A stretch of DNA of 64,000 nt. It comes from Cytophagales bacterium. GTDB taxonomy: Bacteria; Bacteroidota; Bacteroidia; Cytophagales; Bernardetiaceae. The notes below the pieces were generated by a model, which ran no database searches, had not been told where the DNA came from, and worked only from the letters and a program-made list of their open reading frames with translations. The number at the start of each line of letters is the position of its first letter. Position 1 is the first letter of the stretch. Location: the NCBI GenBank assembly GCA_013299045.1, contig JAAFJX010000017.1:24295-88294 (forward strand). The letters are read 5' to 3'. The translations under genes were made by a program, and so were the position numbers. Positions 51,901 to 60,485 of this stretch are shown piece after piece.

Positions 51901-52684
51901 TAATTATGAGTCCTCTGATGAAATTGGTTTGCTCATTAGCGAATACAACAAGATGATTATGAAGCTAGACGAGAGCCGTGCTGCCCTTGCCCGCAAAGAG
52001 AAAGAGTCGGCGTGGCGCGAAATGGCCAAACAAGTAGCGCATGAAATTAAGAATCCGCTTACGCCCATGAAGCTCACCCTACAGCATTTGCAACGCATCA
52101 TGCAAGGCGAAAATGAGAGCATAAAGCGTTATTTTACCTCTTTACTAGAGCAAATTGATACACTCAGCGATATTTCGGCATCTTTTGCTGCCTTTGCTGT
52201 TATGCCTATTCCAAAAGAAGAGATATTTGATGTGGCAAAGGTTTTACATCAAACAGCCTTGCTCTACCGTTCTGCTGAGCGCGTTAAAATTGAATTGCAA
52301 ATTGCCGAGGGCGCTTTTTTTGTAAGTGGCGACAGCAAACTGATGGGCAGAATCTTCTCAAACCTCATCCTGAATGCCATACAAGCCATGCCGCCCGAGC
52401 GTGAACCAGAGGTTAGCATTGTACTGGCCGCTGAAAGTACTAAGCACATCTTAATTGCCTTTGCAGATAACGGTATCGGCATTAGCGAAGAAACTCAAAA
52501 AAAGATATTTTTACCCTATTTTACTACAAAAACTACTGGCTCTGGTATCGGTCTGGCTGTGGCCAAAAGAGGTATAGAACACGCTAAAGGCCGTATTTGG
52601 TTTGAGTCTGCACCTGATTCTGGCAGTACTTTCTTCATTGAGCTGCCTATTGTTGAAGGTGTTTATGAAGAAACGCTGTCTTAG
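48947..52684 (+). CDS. Large NtrY-like multi-transmembrane sensor histidine kinase
   Basis: About 1245 residues from the ATG at 48947 (MFVLTKKFFLHKWFW), preferred over the TTG at 48860 because it begins at the membrane helix. One N-terminal helix, a periplasmic stretch of ~180 residues and a cluster of about seven helices (roughly 220-480) precede a second large extracytoplasmic sensor (~480-740). A further helix pair, a second sensor loop and a HAMP domain (SNLLTKPLRLITERIKGV) follow. HisKA has the acceptor His1032 in QVAHEIKNPLTPMKL, the NtrY/NtrB type. The ATPase domain is complete (NLILNAIQAM, DNGIGI, GSGIGLAVAKRG). The response regulator is not adjacent. Confidence 0.9.
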   Translation: MFVLTKKFFLHKWFWSLLGMMLLGAGLGMHYFWSKGGEREVFVKEVNEKIFKELALADVSLRQVKNYTIKNRKAPYLGQILNTHKHPIFVFENKKLVKWSDYNFEIDHRDIAHIKVEGFFENKTGDFLAKRESVQLDTLTTLDIVAVVPIYRQYSVDNNYVKNELNTDIFGEAPGDKIWAAPGREQSYFVYGTENNFLFSLLFADEYIPKLDAQYWEALLILVGLMLLVVAIYQKAIFLMRHRKSFESWLFLSAALLAVRFFVASIDYPQQFIQLTLFAPLEEPALFMVPSIGDLLLNVGVVFLIFWYLYLYFHHIIHLNKFTKTHQFLRKVLAPIWISFTFFLAFYHFYLLHLLYQIKYISLDFTAALALDIYKITALVLYLLVSLTYFFISHCLARLVREFKLKPYEFFLVVALGASVCTVATFDTASTNWPIIFLHTFFIMFLLWREIPRSVLNYSVLTMQYIIVSAIVSAMIGVYSIYIFEYKRKVEDKQRLASQLLRENDPFGEFLLADAIEKIRTDQLILNRFDGMPTNNMDIVLHKIKRIHLGGYFDRYDIFIHFFGHDKIPRAPHHNQNYDSLEKKYARAEHRTDISTDVYIISDAASDQIRYFAFINLENTDGIHTGNIVLELHLRKIFPNSVYPSLMVDMGAIPFMAKPDWSYGIFSGENMAFSYGSYAYEPNFMARFASEILSGNEIIHNGHRHLRISGNAGREVVITSPDYPIRHVISNFSFLLLPLLVVMLSASLPYYFLIRRQVFKFTFTTRLQFLVNSSFLLPTIVISGLVLSLLNAHNEEDTDKVFFSEAENLAQNITQEVYEYYHNRYTNDQLQQLIAEIARFSQTDVNLFDTQGRLIVSSQPAIYDNGLLSRRLNPSALADIVENNKNRVKMAESIGTLGFSAVYVGIKSFETGDVIAILGLPFFQSQQSTERQILGVVSIILNVFTVAFLALLVISHVASNLLTKPLRLITERIKGVTFGKPNEPVNYESSDEIGLLISEYNKMIMKLDESRAALARKEKESAWREMAKQVAHEIKNPLTPMKLTLQHLQRIMQGENESIKRYFTSLLEQIDTLSDISASFAAFAVMPIPKEEIFDVAKVLHQTALLYRSAERVKIELQIAEGAFFVSGDSKLMGRIFSNLILNAIQAMPPEREPEVSIVLAAESTKHILIAFADNGIGISEETQKKIFLPYFTTKTTGSGIGLAVAKRGIEHAKGRIWFESAPDSGSTFFIELPIVEGVYEETLS

Positions 52685-52767
52685 TTAAAGAAATTAGTAC
52701 GAAATTTGCTTGTTAAGTCATTCATATTACATCTATAACTATTCAATTACTCCAAACCCACCCACCT

Positions 52768-53640
52768 ATGAAAATGCTCCTGTTTCTGTGCGTCTTCCTT
52801 TTTAATTTTGCGAAGCCACAAGAAGAACTCCTCGTTATCTCTACTAAAGGTAAAATTATTGATGCAAGTACGCAGCAAGTGCTTAAAAAAGGAGACAAGG
52901 TTACACTCAAAACCAAATTGATTTTTTCGGACAGAAATGCCAAACTGGCGCTCCTAGAGTACGATAAGCTTCACTACATTCTCAAGCCTACCCCCAACGC
53001 TGCCGCAAACGGAATGAGCGTTAAGGATATGGTCAATGCTTATAAGGCTTCGCAAACTGGTGGTGCGCGCGATATTACGGCCAACGTACTTTGCAATACT
53101 TGTAATGCCTCAAACAATGACTTTAAAGAGCTGAGCGTATTCTTTTCACGCAATGTATTTCCTTCAAAGCCTAATAGTCTGGAAATCATAGGTGTTGGAC
53201 GTTATAAAATCAATACCAATGCAGTGCCTCTTAATGAAAAAAACTACTTCGTCATCACTTATAAGGCCAACGGACAAGACATTCTCAAACCTATCCGTAG
53301 CGAAGGAGATTTTATTTATTTGGACGAGTCCATCTATGAAAGCAATGGTCAAAAACTGGCACCAGAAGCCGCCCAAGATATGCAAATGCACTATTTGGCA
53401 GATGGAAAAACGCAAACCAGTTCTGCTACCTACATTTGCCATCTAAGCCCAAACATCATTAGTAAAGCCAGCATTACGGCTGAAATAGAGGAAATTATTA
53501 AAAATATGCCTTCAAAGAAACCAAAAGATGTTTTTGATGCACACATTGTGCCATACCTGATTGACTTCTATACCCGCCTCAGCGACGAGCAGATTTTGGA
53601 CTTTCTGCCAGAGAATTTCAAAAAAGAAGTGGAGCGTTAA
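52768..53640 (+). CDS. Exported hypothetical protein
   Basis: 290 residues beginning with a short signal peptide-like segment (MKMLLFLCVFLFNFAKPQ). The N-terminal ~60 residues (LLVISTKGKIIDASTQQVLKKGDKVTLKTKLIFSDRNAKLALLEYD) look like the FecR/SH3-like sticky module in other exported Bacteroidota proteins. The middle has CNTCNAS and a strand-rich domain, and the C-terminus is helical (KPKDVFDAHIVPYLIDFYTRL). No family recognised with confidence. It follows the NtrY-like kinase by 83 nt on the same strand. Function unknown. Confidence 0.7.
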   Translation: MKMLLFLCVFLFNFAKPQEELLVISTKGKIIDASTQQVLKKGDKVTLKTKLIFSDRNAKLALLEYDKLHYILKPTPNAAANGMSVKDMVNAYKASQTGGARDITANVLCNTCNASNNDFKELSVFFSRNVFPSKPNSLEIIGVGRYKINTNAVPLNEKNYFVITYKANGQDILKPIRSEGDFIYLDESIYESNGQKLAPEAAQDMQMHYLADGKTQTSSATYICHLSPNIISKASITAEIEEIIKNMPSKKPKDVFDAHIVPYLIDFYTRLSDEQILDFLPENFKKEVER

Positions 53641-53765
53641 AATATGGCGCTTAAAGTAGTCAAAAGGTAAATTTTCGCTTTGCAAAGCATCAGAGTTCGC
53701 TTCTTCTGCATATATTTGTGCGGGTAGAGAACCCTCGCAGAATATTTCATCAAAATACTAAAAAT

Positions 53766-54674
53766 ATGTTGGCTGCTTGGCTAAAAGCATTCAGAATCAG
53801 AACTTTACCTTTGGCGCTTTCTTGCATCTTGTTGGGTAGCCTTTTGGCAGCAGCCCAGAACAACTTGCGCATCAATATTTTGATTTTTAGCATTTTAACG
53901 GCGGCCTGCCTTCAAATTCTCTCTAATCTTGCAAATGATTATGGAGATAGCCTTAATGGAGCAGACCATGCAGGCAGGCAAGGCCCAAGCAGAGCCGTCC
54001 AGAGCGGTGAAATTAGCCCCCACGCCATGAAACGCATGATTATAGTTTTTGTAATCCTCAGTTTGGTAAGCGGTGTTTTTTTGCTCTGGAACGGCCTTAA
54101 CGTGCTTGATACCAATGCTTTATTTCTTATGTTAGGGATAGGCTTAGTGGCTATTGTAGCTGCCATAACCTACACGATGGGTAAGCGCCCTTACGGTTAC
54201 ATAGGCTTAGGAGACCTATCCGTTTTTCTTTTTTTTGGTCTTGTAGGCGTAATAGGCGTATATGCTTTGCACACAGGTAGGCTGGAATGGGAAATTTTGA
54301 TGCCCGCCACGAGCAGTGGTATGTTTGCTGTTTGTGTTCTGAATATCAACAATATACGCGATATTGATTCCGATAAACAAGCGGGTAAATATTCTATTCC
54401 GGTACGCTTAGGTCAGCAGGGCGCACGTGCTTACCATGCAATTTTACTTTTTGTGGGTATAGCGTCTGCGGTGGCTTATGTTTGGTTTTATCCTGAAAAG
54501 AGTCTATGGAAATGGCTCTTTTTACTGTCTTTTCCTTTGTTTTTTATGAACCTTAGGGGTGTTTGGAGAGGCAAAACAGTAGCCGAACTAGACCCTTATC
54601 TGCGACAAATGGCACTGACCACCCTCTTTTTTGTCATTCTATTAGGCACAGGGCTTTATTGTGCAAGATATTAA
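53766..54674 (+). CDS. menA: 1,4-dihydroxy-2-naphthoate polyprenyltransferase
   Basis: 302 residues from the ATG at 53766 (MLAAWLKAFRIRTLPLALSC); the GTG at 53718 overlaps a TATATTTG promoter-like box (53711-53718) and is not preferred. A UbiA-fold membrane enzyme with about eight helices; the first Asp-rich motif is NDYGDSLNGADHAGRQGPSRA, and the second is NINNIRDIDSDKQAGK. It attaches the polyprenyl tail to DHNA in menaquinone synthesis at the inner membrane. Other men genes are outside the window. A composite repeat begins a few bases after the stop. Confidence 0.95.
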   Translation: MLAAWLKAFRIRTLPLALSCILLGSLLAAAQNNLRINILIFSILTAACLQILSNLANDYGDSLNGADHAGRQGPSRAVQSGEISPHAMKRMIIVFVILSLVSGVFLLWNGLNVLDTNALFLMLGIGLVAIVAAITYTMGKRPYGYIGLGDLSVFLFFGLVGVIGVYALHTGRLEWEILMPATSSGMFAVCVLNINNIRDIDSDKQAGKYSIPVRLGQQGARAYHAILLFVGIASAVAYVWFYPEKSLWKWLFLLSFPLFFMNLRGVWRGKTVAELDPYLRQMALTTLFFVILLGTGLYCARY

Positions 54675-54679
54675 GATAG

Positions 54680-54854
54680 GCTTGATTTTTTTTGCTATGC
54701 CCTACGGTCGGAACTTTCAGCTCGCGCTTCAGTTCTGCATCAAGGCAAAAAGTAGAGAAGTCTATTAAAGGCCGTCAAGGTATTCCCGAAATAGGTAAAC
54801 TATCCTCCTCAAACTTAGCTTACGTCTGTTGAAAGTGCTTTTTAAGGGAAGACT
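54680..54854. repeat. Composite repeat (family E plus D), copy 3
   Basis: Right three quarters of 14636-14898 (GGCTTGATTTTTTTTGC ... CAAGGCAAAAAGTAGAGAAG ... TGCTTTTTAAGGGAAGACT), with more mismatches than the other two copies. A lone family D end (AGTCCCTTTAAAAAGTA) follows at 54859-54875. Confidence 0.7.
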
Positions 54855-54991
54855 AACTAGTAGTCCCTTTAAAAAGTAAGCAACTGTAAAAAAATAATAG
54901 CAATATTTGAGCTAATATTTTGAAAACGAGTACGATAAAAAAAGTCGCCAGCATAGGCTTGGAGCAAGTAGAGCCCAGATATCAAGTTGGT

Positions 54992-55024
54992 TTTGAATAT
55001 ATGTTAGAGAATATGCTAAATTTG
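54992..55024 (+). promoter_or_regulatory. Bacteroidota-type promoter for the CIS tape measure gene
   Basis: TTTG at 54992-54995 and TAAATTTG at 55017-55024, spacer 21 nt, about 60 nt upstream of the TTG start. A second TAATTTTG at 55079-55086 overlaps that start and is probably fortuitous. Confidence 0.65.
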
Positions 55025-55083
55025 GACTTTCATGCGGGGTTTTCCGCCTGCGCAAGCCTTTTCTGCTATAACTATTTCTAATT

Positions 55084-58000
55084 TTGGCCACCACCCACAC
55101 TATCAAAAAAATTGTCTTTGATGCAGACGCAAGTGCTTTAGAAGCCGAGCTACCTGTTCATAAAAAACTCAAGACAATCTTTGAGCAGCGTCTGCAAAAC
55201 ATACTGAGCAAACTGCTGGATAAATACGGAGACAATGTTTGGGCACGCCTAGAGACACTTGAGCTAGATTTAGGCACGTGTGAGTGGCAGAGAATGGATA
55301 CTCTACTGCCCGACCGCTTTGCTGCCGAACTAGAACGCAAGCTAGCGCGCTTGCAACTGCCTATAAAAGCGCAAAAGAGCCAAACCGCACCCAGCCAGCA
55401 TGAAAAACAGGTAGTTAGCACCACCGAACTCGATTTGTTGCTCTATTGGCTAGAGCATGGTTCTAAGCCTTGGTGGGCAAGTACCAAAAGTCCTGATTTG
55501 GCAACACTTTTTGCTAAACTCTTGCGCCAAGAACCTCAAACTATTTTGGCCTTGTTTAAAAACAGTAACTTGCCAACAGATTACTTGAAAAGACTTACCT
55601 ATACGCTTAAAGAGCCTCTACTCAAACGTTTACTGATGCTTTTGATACCCGCTCAAGCAGAGAGTATTCATCATTTTATGAAACTCTTACTGAGCCTACA
55701 AAAACGTGAAAAGGTCTTTAAAACAAGTCTTTCAGACCTGAACCTAGTGTTGTGGAACATGGTGTTGAGGTTTGTGGCAGAGTTTCGATATGGTATTTTT
55801 AATCAAAAAGACCTGCTAGATTATTTGATTGAGTCTTTGGCGATTCAAAATGATTTAGCAGAGTCTATACTGATTGAAAAGATATTAGATACGAAGGCTG
55901 TCAGTCCAAATGAAATCAATTTGTTAAAGAAAGTAGAACTAGGTATAACAAGAAAAGAAGTATTTTTAAATAAAAATAAGGAAAAAAATATAAAAGATAA
56001 TTATTTAGATAGATTAAATTTTATAAGCAACCAGATAAATAATAAATTTAAATTCAATCCTATTTTATTAAAAAATAACTTAGAGTATTTGTTTAAATTT
56101 AAAAAAAATGAATTGATTTATTTATTAAAAAATCAATTAAGAAAAGAATCTAGTTTTAATTATTTTATTGATAAATCTAATCATATATTTTTTAAAATAG
56201 TATTAAAAAATATATTATCCAATAATTATTCTTTTTTAGAAGATATATTATATAATTTTAACTACTTTCATAAAATTAAAAGTGATTTTAAAATATCTAC
56301 AAATGAATTAGATTTTTTAATAAAAAAATATATATTTGAATATATCTTTTTAAAAAACAACTATTTAATATCAAAAAAATCAATCCTTTATTTTTTATTA
56401 AAGAAATTGATTAAAAAGATACAAATAGATGCAGTAGATATTTTTGATGCCTTTATCAGGGAATTAAAGAACCCACAGAATAGTTTTAGGCAGTCTGCGC
56501 TGTTTTTGGATTTGTTGCAAAATCTTCGTATAGATGCTGAGCGTGAGGGTATTCTGCGTCGCAATATCAGCAATACAATCATTAAGCCTTACGATGATGC
56601 GGAGCTGTTGCGTTTTTACTTCACAAACGGTATCCTGCCTTGGTCTTCTATCCTTAAACGTTTTGATGCAGAGGCACTTATTCTAAAATTATTGGAGCAG
56701 CGCTTAGTGAGCCTGCGGCGTGTTATTTATGATTTAAGCGCCCAACCAGCGCCACGCCGTCGTTTGTTGCAGAGTGTATCAGCCAACACCCTTTCTATGC
56801 TTTTGGCTTTTTTTGCTGCCGAAGAACTGATTGAAAGCGAAGAGGATACCGATAAAATTTTGCTGGCCGTACAACAGTCTCCACACGTTATCAAATCTTA
56901 CTTGGTTCACTTTTTGCGCCAGGGCAGTTTTCCTAATCAAATGCCGTTAAACTTTGGCCGATTAATGGATAAACTAGCCACCAACTATTTGGCTGATGCT
57001 TTTTTGCTACTGACCTACTTGGCAGAGCGCAGCGACCTTACCCAAAAGGCCATTGCACTCACGGGCGAGGATACACTCATGCGCATAGCATCTTTTTTAT
57101 TAGTGCCTGACAGTCAAGCTAATTTGTATCAGTTTGTTCGGGCTTTTCCGCTTATTGCGGCCGAGCTTGAAGGTTTAAAGGACGGCGAAACTGCCAAATA
57201 TTTGTTCTGGGAAGTTTGCTTGTATCTCTTCAAAAACTATCAAAGAGTTTTTGATGCAGACATTTGGCTCAAAAAAGCCATTGAACTTAAAAAAATACAG
57301 AATGAAACAAAGTGGTATACGCATGAGTCTGTTCAACTTCTTATCACTCAAAGGCAAAGCCCACCAGATATAGACTCGCTAGACCTCAACCCCCTATTAG
57401 AACATTTTTTAGAAAACTTAAGCACCCCTCAAGGTTTTTCTTTTGCGGCGCTTGAGTCCCTTTTTATTCAAAAAATTGATGCAGAAGCCGAAAAATGGCT
57501 GTCCGTGGTGAGGCCTTTGTTGGAAAAAGAACCTATACGTGAGCAATGGGTTTTGTACTTTTCCGAGCCTTTGCTAAACCGCTTGGCCTTTTTGTTAGAG
57601 CCTTTGCTTTTGCCAAAACTGCTGCCTAGTTTACAGCAAATTCTAAGAGCATTGAGCCGAACAGATTGGGTTTATAACGAAAAAGTGCTATTATGGTGTT
57701 TTGTTTTTGAGGAGTTGGCCAGCGACCCCACGCATACAATCAGCAAGTTGCAGCTTGCTGAACGATTCTGTAGCTTGGCCGCTCGTGAATTAAACATTGT
57801 ACCTCAATTTTTTGTAAACAGTTTATTGCCGCATTTAAGTCTTGTTTTGGAGAGCAAGGATTTGGAAGCACTAAAAGGCATTTTTTCTCTGCGCGAAGAT
57901 GCTTTTGCTAGGCCCATAGCAGCACGAACGCCCACGCCTCGCGCACTGGACGAGGACGATATTTATATTGCGAATGCTGGTTTGGTGCTATTACACCCCT

Positions 58001-58455
58001 TTTTGGGGCGTTTGTTCAAAATGCTAGAGCTGCTAGATGGCAAAAAGTTCAAAGATGAAAATGCGCAGTTTAAAGCGCTCCATTTGCTGCAATACATGGT
58101 TTTTGAAATGGACAAACGAGATGAGCACGACCTTGTTTTTAACAAAGTTTTGGTGGGCCTAAGCCCTCAAGCACCTATCCCTCTGCGTGTGGAACTCACA
58201 GAACGAGAAAAAGCCTTGGCGGCGAGCTTGGTCATGGGGGCAGTACAAAACTGGAAAGCGCTCAAAAACACCACATTACTCAACTTTAGGGTCTCTTTTT
58301 TGCAGCGAGAGGGCAAGCTCAAGCGCGAAGGCGAGCATTATCGCCTGGTGGTGGACCAACGCGGTTATGACTTATTGTTAAGTAAGTTGCCCTGGTCGGT
58401 CAGTATGATTAAGCAAAGTTGGCTGCCCTTTATCATTTATACCGATTGGCGCTAA
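55084..58455 (+). CDS. Contractile injection system tape measure protein (CIS_TMP-like), orphan
   Basis: 1123 residues. The start must be the TTG at 55084, since an in-frame stop lies at 55069 and no ATG occurs until residue 71. The N-terminus (THTIKKIVFDADASALEAE ... LETLELDLGTCEWQ) and especially the C-terminus (IANAGLVLLHPFLGRLFKML, ALHLLQYMVFEMD, NWKALKNTTLLNFRVSFLQREGKL, YDLLLSKLPWSVSMIKQSWLP) match the family named CIS tape measure protein in extracellular and type VI subtype iv injection systems of Bacteroidota. No sheath, tube or baseplate genes are nearby; in some Bacteroidota such genes are scattered. About 480 nt in the middle (55951-56430) are extremely AT-rich yet in frame. It overlaps the convergent MlaE gene by 4 nt. 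Confidence 0.85.
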   Translation: MATTHTIKKIVFDADASALEAELPVHKKLKTIFEQRLQNILSKLLDKYGDNVWARLETLELDLGTCEWQRMDTLLPDRFAAELERKLARLQLPIKAQKSQTAPSQHEKQVVSTTELDLLLYWLEHGSKPWWASTKSPDLATLFAKLLRQEPQTILALFKNSNLPTDYLKRLTYTLKEPLLKRLLMLLIPAQAESIHHFMKLLLSLQKREKVFKTSLSDLNLVLWNMVLRFVAEFRYGIFNQKDLLDYLIESLAIQNDLAESILIEKILDTKAVSPNEINLLKKVELGITRKEVFLNKNKEKNIKDNYLDRLNFISNQINNKFKFNPILLKNNLEYLFKFKKNELIYLLKNQLRKESSFNYFIDKSNHIFFKIVLKNILSNNYSFLEDILYNFNYFHKIKSDFKISTNELDFLIKKYIFEYIFLKNNYLISKKSILYFLLKKLIKKIQIDAVDIFDAFIRELKNPQNSFRQSALFLDLLQNLRIDAEREGILRRNISNTIIKPYDDAELLRFYFTNGILPWSSILKRFDAEALILKLLEQRLVSLRRVIYDLSAQPAPRRRLLQSVSANTLSMLLAFFAAEELIESEEDTDKILLAVQQSPHVIKSYLVHFLRQGSFPNQMPLNFGRLMDKLATNYLADAFLLLTYLAERSDLTQKAIALTGEDTLMRIASFLLVPDSQANLYQFVRAFPLIAAELEGLKDGETAKYLFWEVCLYLFKNYQRVFDADIWLKKAIELKKIQNETKWYTHESVQLLITQRQSPPDIDSLDLNPLLEHFLENLSTPQGFSFAALESLFIQKIDAEAEKWLSVVRPLLEKEPIREQWVLYFSEPLLNRLAFLLEPLLLPKLLPSLQQILRALSRTDWVYNEKVLLWCFVFEELASDPTHTISKLQLAERFCSLAARELNIVPQFFVNSLLPHLSLVLESKDLEALKGIFSLREDAFARPIAARTPTPRALDEDDIYIANAGLVLLHPFLGRLFKMLELLDGKKFKDENAQFKALHLLQYMVFEMDKRDEHDLVFNKVLVGLSPQAPIPLRVELTEREKALAASLVMGAVQNWKALKNTTLLNFRVSFLQREGKLKREGEHYRLVVDQRGYDLLLSKLPWSVSMIKQSWLPFIIYTDWR

Positions 58456-59180
58456 ACGAGGAGCTGTGCCAAAAGAAAATCGGCCAGAAGAATGGCAATA
58501 CAACTATTGGTTACGGCTTGTGTGCTAGACTGCCCCACCTCAAGCGCGCCGCCATGTGTGTAAAAGCCCATATAAGCAGAAATAGTAGAGATGAGAAAGG
58601 CAAAAACAACGGCCTTAATCATGGCAAAAGTGATGTTAAACTCCACGAAATCAATCCGAATACCATAAATATAGTCCTCGGGGGTGAGCAACTCTAGCCC
58701 TGTGCTGGCAAAATAACCGCCCGTAATAGACAAAAAACCTGCAATGATTACCAAAAGCGGATACATGGTCATAGAAGCCACTATTTTGGGCAAAACCAAG
58801 TACGAAGCCGCATTAATACCCATAACTTCTAAGGCATCAATTTGCTCCGTAATGCGCATAGTGCCAAGTCCGCCCGCAATGTTAGAGCCTACCTTACCCG
58901 CAAAAACTATGGCAGTAATAGTGGGGGCTAGTTCCAGTATCGTCATATCGCGCACGAGTGTGCCTACAATGTAGAGCGGAATGAGCGGACTCACCAAGTT
59001 ATAAACCGTTTGAACAGCCGTAACAGCGCCAATAAATGTAGAAATAATGGTTACTAGATAAACAGAGTCAATGCCGATACGGATACACTCCTCTATATAC
59101 TGCCGCCAATACACTCTAAAAGATTCGCGGTTTGTAAAAACAGCGGCTAGGAATATCATAAATCGGCCAATGGCTTTCAT
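58452..59180 (-). CDS. mlaE: MlaE-family lipid ABC transporter permease
   Basis: 242 residues with about five membrane segments. Family features visible: GAVTAVQTVYNL, the conserved cytoplasmic loop LELAPTITAIVFAGKVGSNIAGGLGTMRITEQIDALEVMGINAASYLVLPK, and C-terminal helices with GFYTHGGALEVGQSSTQAVTNS. MlaE permeases move phospholipid between the inner and outer membranes to keep outer-membrane asymmetry, together with an ATPase (MlaF) and an MCE protein (MlaD), which are usually next in the operon but lie outside or elsewhere here. Its stop overlaps the end of the CIS gene. Confidence 0.94.
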   Translation of the reverse strand: MKAIGRFMIFLAAVFTNRESFRVYWRQYIEECIRIGIDSVYLVTIISTFIGAVTAVQTVYNLVSPLIPLYIVGTLVRDMTILELAPTITAIVFAGKVGSNIAGGLGTMRITEQIDALEVMGINAASYLVLPKIVASMTMYPLLVIIAGFLSITGGYFASTGLELLTPEDYIYGIRIDFVEFNITFAMIKAVVFAFLISTISAYMGFYTHGGALEVGQSSTQAVTNSCIAILLADFLLAQLLV

Positions 59181-59437
59181 GTATGCGAGATTCTCTTGTT
59201 TATGGATTTAGCGCAAAGGTATTAAAAAAAAATGGAAATTTTTATAGGTGCTGTATCGCTTTCTTAGAAAATTGCGAAGTGGCCTCTCAGATTGCTGCGC
59301 AATATTTTTTTGGATATGGCTTGTCATTAGTGCTTTAAATGCAGCAATAGAGTATTATTATTTTAGTTTTGTCTAAAAATAAAGCGCTAAATAACTTTTT
59401 TATCATTTTTCTTTTTAAGTTTGCGCACTCAGTAGCA

Positions 59438-59461
59438 TATTTTTGATAATGACTATCTCAA
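59438..59461 (+). promoter_or_regulatory. Promoter box with overlapping palindrome (possible metal-regulator site)
   Basis: TATTTTTG at 59438-59445 fits the -7 consensus. TTGATAATGACTATCTCAA at 59443-59461 is a partial palindrome with TTGA/TCAA ends, resembling half of a Fur/Zur box, placed to block transcription of the metal-binding lipoprotein gene. The palindrome is imperfect, so this is a suggestion. Confidence 0.35.
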
Positions 59462-59471
59462 AAGAACTTTT

Positions 59472-60404
59472 ATGAAACCTATAAAAACAACATTGGTATT
59501 TCTTGTATGGCTCGCGATGGCCTTCATGGGGCAGGGTTGCGGCAGCCAGTCCGCCCAGCAAGCGCAAAAAGCAGGCCTTCCTACTATAGTTTGTACGACT
59601 GGCCTTGTGGCTGATGCTCTCTTACAAATTTGTAAGGATTCTGCCCAGATTGTGGCCCTGATGGGAGTGGGCGTAGACCCTCACCTCTATAAAGCCTCGC
59701 AAGGCGACATGAAAAAATTGAGCGAAGCAGATTTGATTTTTTATAATGGCTTGCACCTAGAAGGTAAAATGAGCGATATTTTAGAAAAAATGAGGGCACA
59801 AGATAGAGCCTTTCCGATTGCAGATGGCCTAGCAAGCAGCGATTTGCGCTCACTTGGAGAGAATCTGCCAGACCCTCACATTTGGTTTGATGCCAAACTT
59901 TGGGCGCTTTGTGTAGAACACGCTCAAAAAATATTGGTGCAGAAGTATCCACAAAAAGCGGCTTATTTCACGCAAAATGCTAAAGACTACATCAAAACCC
60001 TTCATATTTTGCATGATTCTACCCAAAAGAAATTTGAGCGTTTGCCAAGAGAAAAGCGTGTTCTTGTTACTGCACACGACGCATTCGGCTATTTTGGCAA
60101 GGCGTACAAATTGGAAGTGAAGAGCCTACAGGGGATTTCTACCGTTACCGAGCCTGGTCTGCGCGATGTAACCGAACTCGTGAATTGGCTCATTGAGCGA
60201 AAAGTAAAAACCATTTTTACAGAAACCTCCGTATCAGATAAGGGAATCAAGGCTGTTATTGATGGGTGCAAACAAAAAAAGCATGAATTAAGAAATGGCG
60301 GCGCGCTCTATACCGATGCACTCGGCAATGCAGAAAGCCCAGAAGGAACTTATGCAGGTATGTTTGCTGCCAATGTAAAAAAAATAATAAATGCTGCGGA
60401 ATAG
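59472..60404 (+). CDS. Metal ABC transporter substrate-binding lipoprotein (ZnuA/TroA-like)
   Basis: 310 residues with a lipoprotein signal (LAMAFMGQGC lipobox). Cluster A-I fold with metal-ligand candidates in order: His in GVGVDPHLYKAS, His in PDPHIWFDAK, His in VTAHDAFGYFGKAY and the acidic residue in FTETSVSDKG. The His-rich loop of strict ZnuA proteins is short or absent, so manganese or zinc are both possible. It delivers Zn2+/Mn2+ to an ABC permease in the inner membrane; ATPase and permease genes are not in the window. A possible Fur/Zur-like palindrome overlaps the promoter. Confidence 0.9.
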   Translation: MKPIKTTLVFLVWLAMAFMGQGCGSQSAQQAQKAGLPTIVCTTGLVADALLQICKDSAQIVALMGVGVDPHLYKASQGDMKKLSEADLIFYNGLHLEGKMSDILEKMRAQDRAFPIADGLASSDLRSLGENLPDPHIWFDAKLWALCVEHAQKILVQKYPQKAAYFTQNAKDYIKTLHILHDSTQKKFERLPREKRVLVTAHDAFGYFGKAYKLEVKSLQGISTVTEPGLRDVTELVNWLIERKVKTIFTETSVSDKGIKAVIDGCKQKKHELRNGGALYTDALGNAESPEGTYAGMFAANVKKIINAAE

Positions 60405-60485
60405 ATGGGCAACCATAAGTTTTTGAACGCAAACAACACCCGCTAAGCAGAGAGTCGCTGATAAAAATTCGCGTTTTGTAAACGG

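Noticed and set aside
55079..55086. TAATTTTG promoter-like box overlapping the TTG start of the CIS gene
   Set aside because: Would place transcription start inside the coding region; the better-spaced promoter at 54992-55024 explains the gene.
54912..55106. 64-codon minus-strand frame upstream of the CIS gene
   Set aside because: Antisense to a well-formed promoter and leader; no family resemblance.
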